Source of the DNA: Norana najaformis
Lineage: Eukaryota; Annelida; Clitellata; Crassiclitellata; Hormogastridae
Assembly (NCBI GenBank): GCA_964023275.1
Contig: OZ029913.1
Span: forward strand, 51,591,509 to 51,655,508
Length of the DNA: 64,000 nucleotides
Reading direction: 5' to 3'
How positions within the stretch are numbered: the first letter of the stretch is position 1; each line of letters opens with the position of its first letter. The translations under genes were made by a program, and so were the position numbers. Under the pieces are notes generated by a model. The model saw only the letters and a program-made list of their open reading frames with translations. It did not search any database and was not told the DNA's origin. Positions 36,144 through 47,525 of the stretch are shown here, piece by piece.

Positions 36144-39100
36144 TTACACCTGCCATTGGTCGTTGGAATTCGGCGGGCCAAAATAGCCACGGTTGCTGAA
36201 CGTGAAGTTGTTGCTTGAGTGTGGCATTGCATTGGCTGCTCCAGAGTTGTTCATCTGTGATGGTATCAATGATGGAAAGCAGCTATTCACAGCCGAGGAC
36301 CCGCTGAACTGGGAAATGTCAGGATCCGGTGTAGTGGCACCAAATTCACAGCCACCCGAAATCGACATTCCTGCACCATATGCAGGTTGGCCGATGGATT
36401 GATGTATCTGCAGGAAGGAGGAGGAAGACGAAGCAACAAAGTCTACTACAGGCCCTGCGGCACGGTATGGGTATGTGGCAGCTGTGTAAGGTCTCTGCTG
36501 TTGTGATACACTACCTGGCAGTGAACACTGAAACGTCCGAGACATTTCTGGGTATACAACGGTTGAAGAAGGCTGGGTGTGGAATGGTGCTGCAACACTC
36601 GTACACATCGACTGCTCAGGATAGCTGACATTTGTGTGATTCCTATGTCCACCTACAACTAATATAGTACAATCTAATTATAACTTCCCACTGAAGATAC
36701 CCAGTGCAATTAAGAAGTCTGAGAGAAAAGCCACTTGGGAGGTCTACCAGTAAGTAAATGGAGTGGAGGATTCTAGGTAAATGTGATAAAGGAATTGAAA
36801 CATGCCTGATGAAATAAATTCTATGGCATATTGGATGATTATAAGTAAATCTTGTTCTTATTATATGTAAATGTAATGAAGTGTTGTAAAAAATATACTA
36901 GAGAATTCATCCATTATAAATTTAGTGGAGGAATTGCACTATTAAATGTAGCTGAGAATTTTCAGTACATATAATAGATAAAGTTTTAAATTTACTGCTC
37001 ACAGAAGCCTCTTTGGTTTTAATCTCAAAGCGTGCAATATATCTTGGTGCTGTCCTTATTAGTGACTCGTTTACGTGACCAGATAAGAGACGGCCAGTTT
37101 TGCATGATACAAAGATTTGAACCCAGACTCAGCCACTGGACCACATCTAGAATGTTGAAGAAGGAAAGACTAGTTTAAGGTTTGTCCTGTTAAAGTGAGC
37201 TCTAAGTGTTGTTCATTCACCTTGTGTGGCGTTTGTGGCGGTGTTGTAGTTTACGTAAGGATTGTGACGTCTCTCCCGCAGTCCTCTCCGCCTGACAGTT
37301 TCCGTAGCAGGCAGATTGTGTTGGTCATAACCCATTCCAGAAGTTAGTTTGTTCATTGCTAGTGGTTGTGCCGTTGCAGGCTCTGCAGCATAGGAAAATA
37401 TGCATGCAAATAGTCAGGAACACATCGTAAAAAATAAAAAATTCAGAAAACTAAGTCTTGCAAGAATCACAGGACCCTTAAGCCTATATGTAGGTCATGG
37501 TCTCTTTCCAGTGGTGGCTCAAGAATTGCTTGCATGGGGGCAAGAGCGTTTCCAGAGGGGCACCTCATTCTGGCAGTCAACCGTGCACAGGTCTGGTCTG
37601 AGGGGCACTGGCATACAACCTGTGGGTGTTGGGGCAATGGCCCCTCCCATGCTTGATGGCTAAATCCGCCACTGCCTCTCAACACCTTCTTAAGAGCATC
37701 TTAAAAGCAATGAAACATGGTATTAATATATGTATACAGCTGATAAGATACACAGCTATTAAAAAATTGAAAAATCCACATTTCCATTCAATTTGTAAAA
37801 ATAAATGGCATGTACATGTTCAGATGTTTAAGGACACTTGTAGGCTGTTCCTTCTTAGCCTGCATGGGCCTGCGAGGTATACACGTGTGCGAGGTATACC
37901 AAACGTTTACATGTTTTCCTAATTTTCATGGGTTATATGTATGTGCAGGTTACATCCTTGTGTGGCTTACATGCATGAAAATTAGTAGTTATTAGCAAGT
38001 ACACCAGCCTTAAATGTGTGTTTGCGTGGTCCAGTTGTATGTAAGTGATGATGCATGCTGGTGCTATACGGAGAGTAATGTAACAAAACAGGCGTGTGTG
38101 TGAACGTGAACAATGGCACTGCCTGGCAAATAATATGAGCACAAATGGAGTTGTTAAGAAGATATGGCATGGCAGGCTAAAGTTCTCAGAATCGGGAGAG
38201 TTTTTGGCACTCATGACCCACAGATAATGGGGAGCAACAAGGATTTGCCCAAAAGGGACATTTACCAAACCAGTGCAAAGAAACTGCATGGAAGAGTGTA
38301 GTAGCTAGACAGACCTACCAGAATTAGTTGTAGTGTTTTTTTATAATGAACTGCATGTCATGGTAAATTGCAAGTGCATGTTATCGACAGCTGGTAAATA
38401 TTAGTGAAGCTCAACACCGTAAAATCATTCACAGATGGAATTTTAATTCAGTGAATTAAATACAAACTGATATTACACATTAAATTTAAAGCAAGTATAA
38501 GTTGAAGTTTAACTAAACAAAATCTGCAGATACTCCTACCTTGAAAATGATGAGAAATGTGACTCAGGTTTGGTGAGCAGTTGTTTCGAACTGAACCAAG
38601 ATTATTGAAGCAAAACCTTAACATAGATAACATTTTTAAATAGTCATTTTCTAAGCAAAAGGCATCAAATGTGGACCTATATGTTAACAGTTATATGTCA
38701 TCTCGTAAAGATCTCTCATAGGTTCGAAACATGAGCGACACAACATACCCAAATTCCCAATGTGACTTTCACCCAAAACAAACTGCACATTTATATAGCG
38801 CCTTTTGGAAGCCTCTCAAAAGCAATGCATGCAGGACGCTAACAGATTTGAAAATTATATGAATCAAAATGCTTTCATAAGTACTAATAAGCACAGCTAT
38901 GGTTCTCCTGATTACAACTATCAAACAAGTACAGCTATTAATAGGGTTTAGCTAATCAATAGGTATAGCTAATAACCATATAGCTAACAACAATAGCTAA
39001 TAATAGTATATCAAAAAGTATAGCTATCATCAGCACCATTAGTATATCTAGCCACAAGTTATAGCTAATAGTAGTATAGCTTTCAACAAATATTGCTATT

Positions 39101-42100
39101 AATTGTGCTCCTAACTGCACATAAACATAGCAAGAGGTCAGAGGTCAGGTGTCCCTCTGACCTGACAACACAAGGCCACAATAAAATAGAATGGTCTTCA
39201 AATGCTGGTGAAATACAGACAGAAAAGGACAATAGTATTAATGGCCAGGCAGTTATGCATCAGTAGAAGTATCTTAAGCTCAGTGCTTCCTTGCATGGGC
39301 AACCAATGCAACTTGTCTCATTTGTAACTAGAAATATGATCAAACTTTGGATTTCCACCATTAACCCATGAGGTAACAGTATCAACAAATATGGTTAAGG
39401 CCATGGCAAACAAAATGCAAGTGGATTTACAGCAGTGGGTCTTAAATGCAACACATATGCACTCTGGTAGGTATATGTGTGGTGCCATAGGCTAGTGGTT
39501 GCCCTGCTGGACTCTCAACCCACAGGTTTGGAGTTCAAATTTCTAACATGAGAGAAACATTTCAAGATTCTGTTCTAGCATCCTCTAGTAAGATGGGCTA
39601 AAAATGAGAATGCTGATGATGGGGATCACACAGGAAAAAAATAGAACTGCCAACCCTTTTGCATTTGCCACAGCCAAGAAAATCAGGTTGCTAACACATG
39701 ACCATCTTTTGAGAATGGAATGAAAGATCTGATCTTCTTCTTTTCATTTACATATTCCTTTCAAAAGCCTGTTAACTTTTGAAAGGAAAATGTCTCCTTA
39801 TAACAAACAGCATTCTTGCTTTTAGTTTTGACTCCTGTTCACTCACAATCTTCAGCAACCAAACTAGAGTGCAACCAAGGTAAATTCACATTGTGTAAAC
39901 TTTTAAATGTTTAAATACTGGTCATGTTAGTTACACAGGTTAAAGTGTATGTCAAAGCACCTCTGTACATGAGGAAGTCAGTTTGCATACCAATAGTGGC
40001 TATATTTAAGATATTTTAATCTCAGGATAGCACGTTCTGTACACAGGGACGTTAAATGGTGTGGCGCCTATTCAAACAGGCAGTGGTGGTGAAGGATCTT
40101 ACCCGATCAATTCATTGAAACATGAGCAGGGTTGAGGCCATATAGTCGCTATAGAAAAATGTGTACATTTACATTTAAGTCTTATTTGCTTAAAATAAAA
40201 TGCATTTAGCATTTCTTCATGCAATATATTTTGACTGCAAAGCAATCAGACTGGACATAAAAAAGTTGTAAATACCTTGTTGCAATTGTTATGAAACATT
40301 AACATAAGGCAGAGTGGATAAAAATAGTCAATGCAAATACCTGTCTGTTGAACTCTCAGCCTTTGGATTCCCATCTTGGAATGCTTTTGCAAAAGGATTA
40401 TTCTTTATTTTCAATGCCGTTATCTAAACAAAAATAAAGATCTAACTCTGAGTGGTACAATTGTGCATATTGTAACAGCTATTCACACCTGTTAGCCTCT
40501 GTTCTATTTAGGAATCATTTTAGATAATTTCCTCAGCGTGATATGCTTATAAAGAAACTACTGTTCCATCATTCATCATTTTTTACATCATATGCTTGCA
40601 CAGAAAAGAAAACAGAGCATTTTAATATCGAACAAAATTTAATTTCCTTATTTCTTCTTTTTCAGATCAGTATTCTAACACAGATCAGAATGAAGTGTTG
40701 ATGTCTGCTTCTTTTGGAAAGAGAAGATAAAGTTAGGAAAATTTCCAAACTACACTGACCTCTTCATTCTGGTAGGCTGTGACAGCCACAAAACTAGTTT
40801 CTGGAAAAGTGTATGAAGCGATAACAGAACCCAGGCTGTCGATTGCCTTGTGTCCGATTTTCTTTGCTCGAGCGTCCTCATTGACGTTACATGAGTTGGC
40901 CAACCCTGTTGCCTCTCCTCGTCCTCTTTCATCTTCTGTGTTTGATCCGATGCGAATGATGTGAATTCGTGGCTGGTATTTGTGCAGAGAGTTGAGCATC
41001 ACCTGCAATTTCAATACATGTAACATTACATGATGTGATGTAAGGTTTATACAGCATCTGTCAAGTCTATGCAAAAGCGTACTCCACATATATCCCCAGA
41101 GAAAGACAACAGTTTAAATTACTCATTATATATTCTCATAGAATGTGCAATATGTCATGTGCTCTTATGAGTGATGTCTTCTAAAAGGAGAATCTAGTGT
41201 GGTTACAACATCCAAAGAAATCACTTGTTAGACATATCAAGTTAGACACACCAGTAACTGGCCAATATTGTCTGCCAATTGTTCAGTGATTCTGCTCTAA
41301 CACCAGACATGATTATTCTAGCCAAAGGAGTGTCTGTAGGTATAAGGCACTGCTAACTGCACAGTGCACCACCATTTGACACATCATTCATTATGGCCTA
41401 AAACTAAGCGAATCAGTGATAGTATTAGAAAAGCAGTCCCTTGAGCTAGACCTAAGGCAGCCATGGGTATGAAGTCTTAGCGACTTCAGTTTCTTAGCCT
41501 CAGCATATGATGGTGGGTGGTAAGTCCCCTCCGTCTCACTTGATATCAGTTTTCTAGTCGAGGGTTTTTGGTTTTAAAAGACTATAAAAATACAATGGAA
41601 TTGGCTGTTAAAGCTACTGCTTTACCGCATAACCTGTTCATGTAGAATGCATTTTATTACACATACATGTGAACTGGAATCTTGAAGTTTATTGGTGAGC
41701 TTGATCTTGTTAAAGGAGATTATATCCTTCATCCAGTGCGATCCAAAGTTTGGCGAATCTGGGTGGATGTATATCGCAGAGGAAGAATTCATGGAGGACA
41801 GGTCAGAGGAGAGAAGAGGATTGCTGGTTGTTCCACAGGGTGCCCACTCTCCTCCTGCATACTTCCACCTATGCATATCCATCTGCACAAAGTCCATGAC
41901 AAGCGAATAGATGACTCCTGGAATCAATCCAGAGACTCGGAGACGGACAACTGGAAACATCCCCCTAAAATGGAATGACATATACACATACTTATATAAA
42001 TAATAATCAGATATTTATATCATGCTAATTTCTTAAGTCATCTCAAGTGTGGGTATCTATAATTTATGTATTTTTATGTACATACACATGCATAACACAC

Positions 42101-42604
42101 AGGCCTATGAAGGCCAACACCTATCACCTAAATATCCATACTGCATATGCCATAACATGAGAAAGTCATTTGAGACCAGATGACTATACATACAAATAAT
42201 GAGTACAGATAAATATGCCATCAGTATTTTAAAATCACTTTCATTGTGTAATACTATATAAAACACTGATGAGCAGTCTATGAATAGCCTGTTCTACCAG
42301 CTATTAGCATTCTCAAAGCAGATCTGATTGTGCCTTCGGCATCATTAGGAATTACTGTGCACAGATTTTAGAGATGAAATGCCTGATTAGCTATGCATTG
42401 CCAAATCAGTTGAGTTGGGTTTCTGGATGCTACTGCTGCTGCTGCTATTGCATACCTGCCAGCCTTAGTGACGATCATCTCATTCGTTCTTTTGCTGAAA
42501 TCATTCCAAAGTGACCTGTCTTCTAAGGTCATATTCAGAGGGCTTTCTACGCCAGACTCCGTTGACTGACGACGCTGATCAGCGTTCATTCGTTTGCTCC
42601 TCAT
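36144..42604 (-). CDS. Bra: Brachyury (T-box transcription factor), complete, 7 coding exons
   Basis: DNA-binding regulator of gastrulation and mesendoderm in animals, acting in the nucleus on TCACACCT-like sites. Coding exons in transcript order: 42604-42456, 41964-41667, 41002-40760, 40423-40341, 38616-38540, 37382-37221, 36652-36144; the joined frame is 506 residues. The first Met is preceded by an in-frame stop. The T-box (about residues 27-246) reads [137 protein letters not shown] and NEEITALKIK identify Brachyury rather than Tbx2/4/5 or Tbx6. Introns after KAG(R), before VMLNSLHKY and after QNEE are at positions I recall as conserved in Brachyury genes. The loop before FPET is 46 residues (about 10 in vertebrates). 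The C-terminal half is rich in Ser, Asn, Gln and Pro. Exons 5 and 6 lie outside the T-box and rest on splice and phase fit only. Confidence 0.92.
37509..37674. mobile_element. hAT-like MITE in a Brachyury intron
   Basis: 166 bp with inverted ends CAGTGGTGGCTC and (reverse complement of the right end) CAGTGGCGGATTTA. The interior matches the copy at 56466-56620 (CAAGAGC, TTTCCAGAG, GGCAC, TTCTGGCAGTC). Flanking bases do not show a clear 8-bp duplication, so this copy is old. No coding capacity. Confidence 0.75.
38788..39120. other. Intron sequence with TTTATATAGCGCC motif and 'agctaat' iterations
   Basis: Starts with a tttatatagcgcctttt...aaaagc hairpin-like motif also seen elsewhere in the window, followed by loosely repeated tatagctaat/caatagctaa words from about 38935 to 39090. 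Within a large Brachyury intron; no gene seen. Confidence 0.5.
39478..39690 (+). repeat. tRNA-like SINE, family B
   Basis: Head GGCTAGTGGTTGCCCTGCTGG with B-box-like GGAGTTCAAATTTC; the body parallels the copy at 12128-12345. It lies in a Brachyury intron in the opposite orientation to the gene. Confidence 0.6.
39927..40178 (+). repeat. tRNA-derived SINE, family A, full-length copy
   Basis: The longest copy of the family: a degraded tRNA-like head (GGTTAAAGTGTATGTCAAAG, TTTGCATACC), a middle with GGTGTGGCGCCTATTC, the core GGTGGTGAAGGATCTTACCC and the GAGCAGGGTTGAGGCCATA block, ending in TTTACATTTAAG. It lies in a Brachyury intron, about 160 bases from the exon at 40341. Confidence 0.75.
41455..41545 (-). 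repeat. SINE family C, 3' part
   Basis: The minus strand shares a block with 55030-55285: GACT(T/G)..CCACCC.TC, ATG.TGAGGCTAAG.AA, then GAAGT and ACTTC. Head sequence is missing. In a Brachyury intron. Confidence 0.5.
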
Positions 42605-43340
42605 CGCCGAATAAACGACTGAACATTAACAACAGAACATGCAATTTTACAAGAACACCAAAAACTGAACAAAAACAATATTTTGAGCGCAGTGTTCTAG
42701 CAAAAGCAAACTAAATCCCAGCAGCTCTTTTTAACTGCAACGACGCCAAGTGACTACTTCACGACAACTCAACATAACGGCGAATGGTCGCCTATCACTT
42801 TGCATCTATAAAACTGAGCCACCTGCTTCCCACGAATCCTGACTTCTAAACAGTAAGCGAGAAACACCCTTTGGGCGGCGCAATGAAACCCTAGATTACT
42901 CGGAGCCGGCGGATGAGTCCGGTATAGATCATCCCGTCGTTCTGTTGTGTTGAAGCGTGACCTGTGTGGGCCAATCGTCGTGGGTGGCCCTGTTTCGCCG
43001 TCCGTTCCATTCTTCCGCCGACTTGTCTCTGTTTCGTTGGCCAATTAAGCCGTTAAACCCACGCACCGTTCGAACTTTATTGGCAACGCGTCGTCCATTG
43101 TCGTTTCACCAACCACAGTCACTGAACCGCAACGGCGCACTAGTGGTTGCGTGTGCGTCCTTTCTCGCTCACCCTCCTCCCTCGCTCAGTCACCCCCCCC
43201 TCCACACTGCCTCTCTCACCCCGCGGACCGTGAACCAAAACCGTAGGAAGCGCCACCACCGTCGCCGTCTTCAAGTGTCACGGTGCCAGGCAAGAATTCC
43301 ATCATTCCAGATCTTACATTCATCCATTTGTGGGAAAGAA
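42605..43340. promoter_or_regulatory. CpG-rich 5' flank of Brachyury
   Basis: Directly upstream of the Brachyury start on its transcribed side. From about 42900 to 43280 the CpG count is visibly higher than in neighbouring DNA (cggagccggcggatg, cgccgtccg, ccgccgac, cgcgtcgtcc). The promoter probably lies here; no TATA box or start site can be fixed. A 178-codon plus-strand frame at 42957-43493 is favoured by base composition and ends in simple repeats, so it is not called. Confidence 0.45.
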
Positions 43341-43341
43341 G

Positions 43342-43412
43342 GCATACATACATACATACGTACGTACGTGCGTATATGCATGCATGCATACATACATACA
43401 TACATACATACG
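43342..43412. repeat. (CATA)n / (CGTA)n microsatellite
   Basis: Runs of catacata, tacgtacg and tgcatgca. Open frames across it are reiterations of His, Thr, Tyr and Ile and have no gene value. Confidence 0.95.
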
Positions 43413-43590
43413 ATTGAAAGAAGCGTATTTGAACTCCAGATTAACGTTACCGAACCGATTGAACCCTGTGCCCGAGATAGGGAGCCAAACTGAACCAGAC
43501 TGTTGCGCTGTCGAAACAGAATCGCGTAGAATCCTGTCACATGTCTAAATGTCTTCGTTAGTTGCTTTGCTCTTGGATTTGTCCGTTAAT

Positions 43591-43680
43591 GTAAGTGTAA
43601 ATGTACACGGTTTTGTATAGAGCGGCCGTATGGTCTCGACCCTGCTCATTTTGCAATGAATTGATCGGGTAGGCGCCAAC
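43591..43680 (-). repeat. SINE family A, 3' part with internal deletion
   Basis: On the minus strand GGCGCCTACCCGATCAATTC joins sequence that is separated by about 33 bases in the copy at 39927-40178, so this copy carries an internal deletion. It ends in the same TTTACA tail. Confidence 0.65.
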
Positions 43681-43699
43681 TTCTATGGTGTTACGACCT

Positions 43700-43945
43700 T
43701 TTCTTTCAACTTGCTCTAGCATATCGCTCAGTCACCGATTTCCCATTTCTTTCTGCTTAAACACAACCGACTCTAACAGCTCCTGTCCCCCTTCTCTCTC
43801 TGGTCTTCAGGCATCCAGTCTTGGTTCCTTACATGGCATTTTTGGACAAACCATCTGACTTGACGCAGCGCTCGTGAATAAGCTGGTGTCCTGCGCTTAG
43901 CTTTTAGATAGCGCTTTAGAAATTTCGATTCACGATTACGATCAG
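43700..43945 (+). mobile_element. LINE 3' end, CGATTAC-tail family
   Basis: Contains CGTGAATAAGCTGGTGTCC, TAGCGCTTTAGAAATTTCGA and ends ACGATTACGAT. It is closest to the copy at 47285-47525, with which it shares the block TCTGACTTGACGCAGCGCTC (one difference). Confidence 0.7.
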
Positions 43946-44763
43946 TGCAACATCGTCATGCTTGATCCTCCCTCCCATTTTATGCTAAACATAATTATGT
44001 TGGCTGCCATCAAAGTTACAGTCTGCATAAGTTCGGAAACAATCACCACTGAGGGGTTACATAAAAGGGGTATTGGTCTATGTATACTTATATGATGACA
44101 CATTAGAGTAGAGTACACATCGATAAAGATTACTTCCCTCCATGTAAAAATATGACACAAGCAATTGAGCAATCGATCAACCAGTACTTTATTAATTAAC
44201 GTCAATAGGTAAGTCTATTTATTGCGTAATTATGCCGCTAGCAAAACTTGGCCTAAGCCAAGAACATTTAGCGCAAACCGGCCTGGGTGGTGGTGGTCTA
44301 ATCAGTGTCCCGGGGCCTTGCATTCATCAACCGATATTCAGAGGGTCGGACGCAGTTGAAAGCGTGCAGCGCATGTGAATGCTTTTCAATGATAGACCGA
44401 TCCCACTGCGTTAACTGCAACACAAGTGACAACCTGTTACCTGCCGCATGAGCGCCACGCTGTGATTATGATAAGGCAACTGACGAACGAAGATGGGACA
44501 ACTTAATCTCAGGTCGTTTGATGTCCGGTTTCGCATAAATCTATGTGACAACACAGACCCCACACGATTTAGGATTTTGGCGCTAAAAATTATGGAGTTT
44601 ACGATGCGATGCTAACGTCTTAAGGCAGCTAGGATCATGCCCCGAAAAGGTCGAGGTGCCATATTGGCACGCTATCGTTTGAATCCCCAATATTTTCAAC
44701 TCAGAGACCATAAAAGATGGGACGGAAGGGTGAATGTATAATGTGTGTGCGTGTGTGCGTGAG

Positions 44764-44768
<5 letters not shown>
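43946..44768. other. Spacer, no gene recognised
   Basis: Only short frames in both strands, no motifs; ends at the (GA)n microsatellite. Confidence 0.4.

Positions 44769-44819
<51 letters not shown>
44769..44819. repeat. (GA)n microsatellite
   Basis: About 25 GA units followed by GGGA repeats to about 44840. Long Arg-Glu and Ser-Leu frames across it are artefacts. Confidence 0.97.
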
Positions 44820-44824
<5 letters not shown>

Positions 44825-45035
44825 AGGGAGGGAGGGAGGACGATAGAGCCTGGACCAAGTGTTGGAAGCATAAGACTTACAGTCCCGACTGGATGGACTG
44901 GAGCAACATGAATAGGGATATGCATATCCCAATGACAAAACTTATGAACCGTTGAAGGGGAGATTTCCCATCTCTTCGCAAATTTCTTGCGAACTTTCTT
45001 CGCACCGAGATTTAAGGTCAACCATAAAAAACGAG

Positions 45036-45088
45036 ACGAGTTAACGCCACTGAGGTCGCCTCTTGTAACCGTGAAACTCACACGCAAA
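45036..45088. repeat. ~50-bp dispersed repeat, inverted partner of 46897-46953
   Basis: gagttaacgccactgaggtc followed by gcctcttgtaaccgtgaaac is the reverse complement, with few changes, of bases at 46897-46953. Family unknown. Confidence 0.6.
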
Positions 45089-45414
45089 ATAAAAATTGTC
45101 TGTAAAATAAAACATAATCGCTCGATCGTAGTTTTCATTATAAGCATTTTAAATCATTTTAAAGTTTATATTAGCGTATGGAAGAAGACTTAGTCTGAAA
45201 TATGTTCTTGCGACAGGTCTTTGATGATAGGCCTAAACCATAGCGCAACGATTTGTCCTAATTAACACTGATTAATATCAAAAGAAACCTAATTGTAACA
45301 TCTATGAAGGGATTGATATATGATTTCAGGGTTTAAACTTCCAATGAACACAAACATCAAAGGGACTATAATTAGTAGCACATGGCAGCCATTTAAGCAA
45401 ATCTTTGCGTTTAC

Positions 45415-45485
45415 AATCCTAATCCCGAGATTTCTACAGGGCCCAACGAAAGCCACGTCACGGGGACCGGCTTATTGACAAATAG
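45415..45485 (-). mobile_element. LINE 3'-tail fragment
   Basis: On the minus strand GTCAATAAGCCGGTCCCC and GGCCCTGTAGAAATCTCGG, as in the other copies of the CGATTAC-tail family. Only the last ~70 bp. Confidence 0.6.
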
Positions 45486-45535
45486 CTTATACACACAAGG
45501 TACTGTAGGCCCGTATGATTAATCAATCAGAACAT

Positions 45536-45580
45536 TTACCTAGCGCCTTTTATAACCTACAAAGGCGCTGTAATGATCGG
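45536..45580. repeat. Hairpin motif, TAGCGCC/GGCGCT type
   Basis: ACCTAGCGCCTTTTATAACC followed by TACAAAGGCGCTG: inverted arms of about 10 bases with a short loop. Similar arms recur near 38788, 46279 and 50160 (findings). Confidence 0.5.
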
Positions 45581-45589
45581 TATTGACCT

Positions 45590-47284
45590 GTCGGGTCTCA
45601 GTGGCCCGAGTCTGAAGTCATAGCTCTATTACAGATACAGCAGGGTGCTAAGAGTAGGAGGAGAGGCATGAGTGGGTGAACGAATGACGTCCCGATCAGC
45701 GATTTAATTAAGATTCTCACTCTCTACTGAGTGCGAAGCACAATCCCGGCCGCCGATTTACATGCATTTCAGCTGTAAATCTGAGAAATTCAAGGCAAAT
45801 GAGCTGGAACGTCTATAACGCCGTTTTCACACAAGACTTCAGTCAGTAGTCGTTCCTAAGCAAAACCATAATCCATTTGGCATAACCAGTCGAGACCCAA
45901 GAGGTCTTGAGACCGGAAGACGGGCTACGGATGATAAGCAAGTTTATCTGACATGCTTATTTCTGGGCTAGCCTAAATCTGCGCAGTTTATGTAAAGTAT
46001 ATGGAAATATAAACCTCCGAAATTCCTCAGCACAACGCAAAAGCTGCATCAGGGAGACCAGTTCATGCACCAGCGCTCTATCAAATCAAGTCTGCAAGCG
46101 CAAGGGCGAGCGTAAGAACTGCTGGAAGCAGATCGTAGGCCTATCCCTGTAAAGTTTATAACGTCCTAAGACTTCCAATCCGTAACTTGGCACAGAAAGC
46201 AAAATTTCGGCAACATTTTCCATCAGCGTCTCAGACTTCCTACCCACACTGATAGCAAGTAACTGTAATTGTAATCGGACATTTATATAACGCCGCTTCA
46301 GAGAAACTATTTCAGAGGCGCTCTCTACCCTAATGATGTTAACTATGAAATGATGTTAAATGTCTTTGCGAGCAATGCTCATATAACTAGAAATGTCACC
46401 ATGCAGCAGCAGATTCGCTCACACACTTTGAGCCCAACCAACGGACACCCGTCTAGAGTTGACAGATGATGCCGCATTCAGACTCCCTGGACCAAGCAGC
46501 ATCGAAGACTTATAATAACGACGGGTCGTGACTGTTGAGAATCACTGCAGCAGTCCAAACACGAAAGAATTATCGAGCATTACTGGTGCCATCAGGTCGA
46601 TGCAATTCCAAATCTTTGACAGCATAGATAAGTCTGTAGTGGGAGCCGCGACCGTCCATCTCGAACCTGTTAACCCTTTGACTAGAGATAGACTAATGCA
46701 AAAACAAGGGACTTTAAATCACGAACGGAGCAATGTCCAAAAACTAAAAATCCACAGCAAACTCGTGTCAATAACTTCGAAACGCTAAATCAATGACCAG
46801 CAGCGTAGGAAATTGAGGGATCTAGGACAGCGAGCCCCCTAACGACTAAAGAGTCTAGGAAGACTAGGGATCGATCTAGAGATTTATTTGCAGACAGTGT
46901 TTATTTTCTGAGTTTCACGGTTACAAGAGGCGACCCATTGGTGTTAACTTTACAGAAAGCTCAAGGTTCATGGTCCTGGCCTCAGGGAGTCCGGATTCCA
47001 GGACCCTCCGGCCAGGTACGCCATTGTCAATCTCAGTAGCAGTCCGAACACCAAAGACTTATCGAATAAATTCCTCTTGAGACGAACTTTGACACAAAAT
47101 GACGAGCACCCTGTTATGAGGCTTGTCTTTCAACATTCAGCTTGCCAAAATTCCTAATTATTCATTCACGAATGTAGAAAATTAAGGATAGAAATCATTT
47201 AGAAATCACGTACAGCCAGCAGAAAACGTCAATGCATGACCTCACTTGAACTTTAAAAAGCCATTCAGTATAGTTCCCTAACAC
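45590..47284. other. Repeat-rich spacer, no gene recognised
   Basis: Contains a hairpin motif at 46279-46320, the inverted partner repeat at 46897-46953 and two direct copies of GCAGTCC(A/G)AACAC(G/C)AAAGA with flanks (about 46530-46575 and 47025-47070). No protein or RNA gene seen. Confidence 0.45.
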
Positions 47285-47525
47285 AGCTCCGCCTTCCCAT
47301 TTCTCTCCATTCATCCACCGCATTCCAATTTCTCTCAGCCTAAACGCAACCCACCCTAACAGCTCTTTTGTCCCTTATCTCTGTGACCTTCTGGTAACCG
47401 GACTTGGTTCTTGACATGGCATCTTTGGAAAACCCCTCTGACCTGACGCAGCGCTCGCGAATAAGCTGATGCCCTGCATTTAGCTTGTAAGGCTTCAGAA
47501 ATTTTGAGTTTACGATGACGATTAC
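47285..47525 (+). mobile_element. LINE 3' end, CGATTAC-tail family
   Basis: TCTGACCTGACGCAGCGCTC, CGCGAATAAGCTGATGCCC, GGCTTCAGAAATTTTGAG and the tail TTTACGATGACGATTAC. Non-coding and truncated at the 5' side. Confidence 0.7.

Noticed and set aside
36193-36628. Plus-strand frames opposite the last Brachyury exon
   Set aside because: Shadows of the minus-strand coding exon.
37090-37150. Short tRNA-like stretch (GGTTCAAATC on the minus strand)
   Set aside because: Only the B-box region is convincing, and no matching body was found in the window.
42957-43540. 178-codon plus-strand frame upstream of Brachyury
   Set aside because: Open because the region is GC-rich and then passes through a (CATA)n repeat; no motif, and it overlaps the likely promoter.
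44583-45147. Several 80-148-codon frames, both strands
   Set aside because: Created by the (GA)n microsatellite; no homology or splice context.
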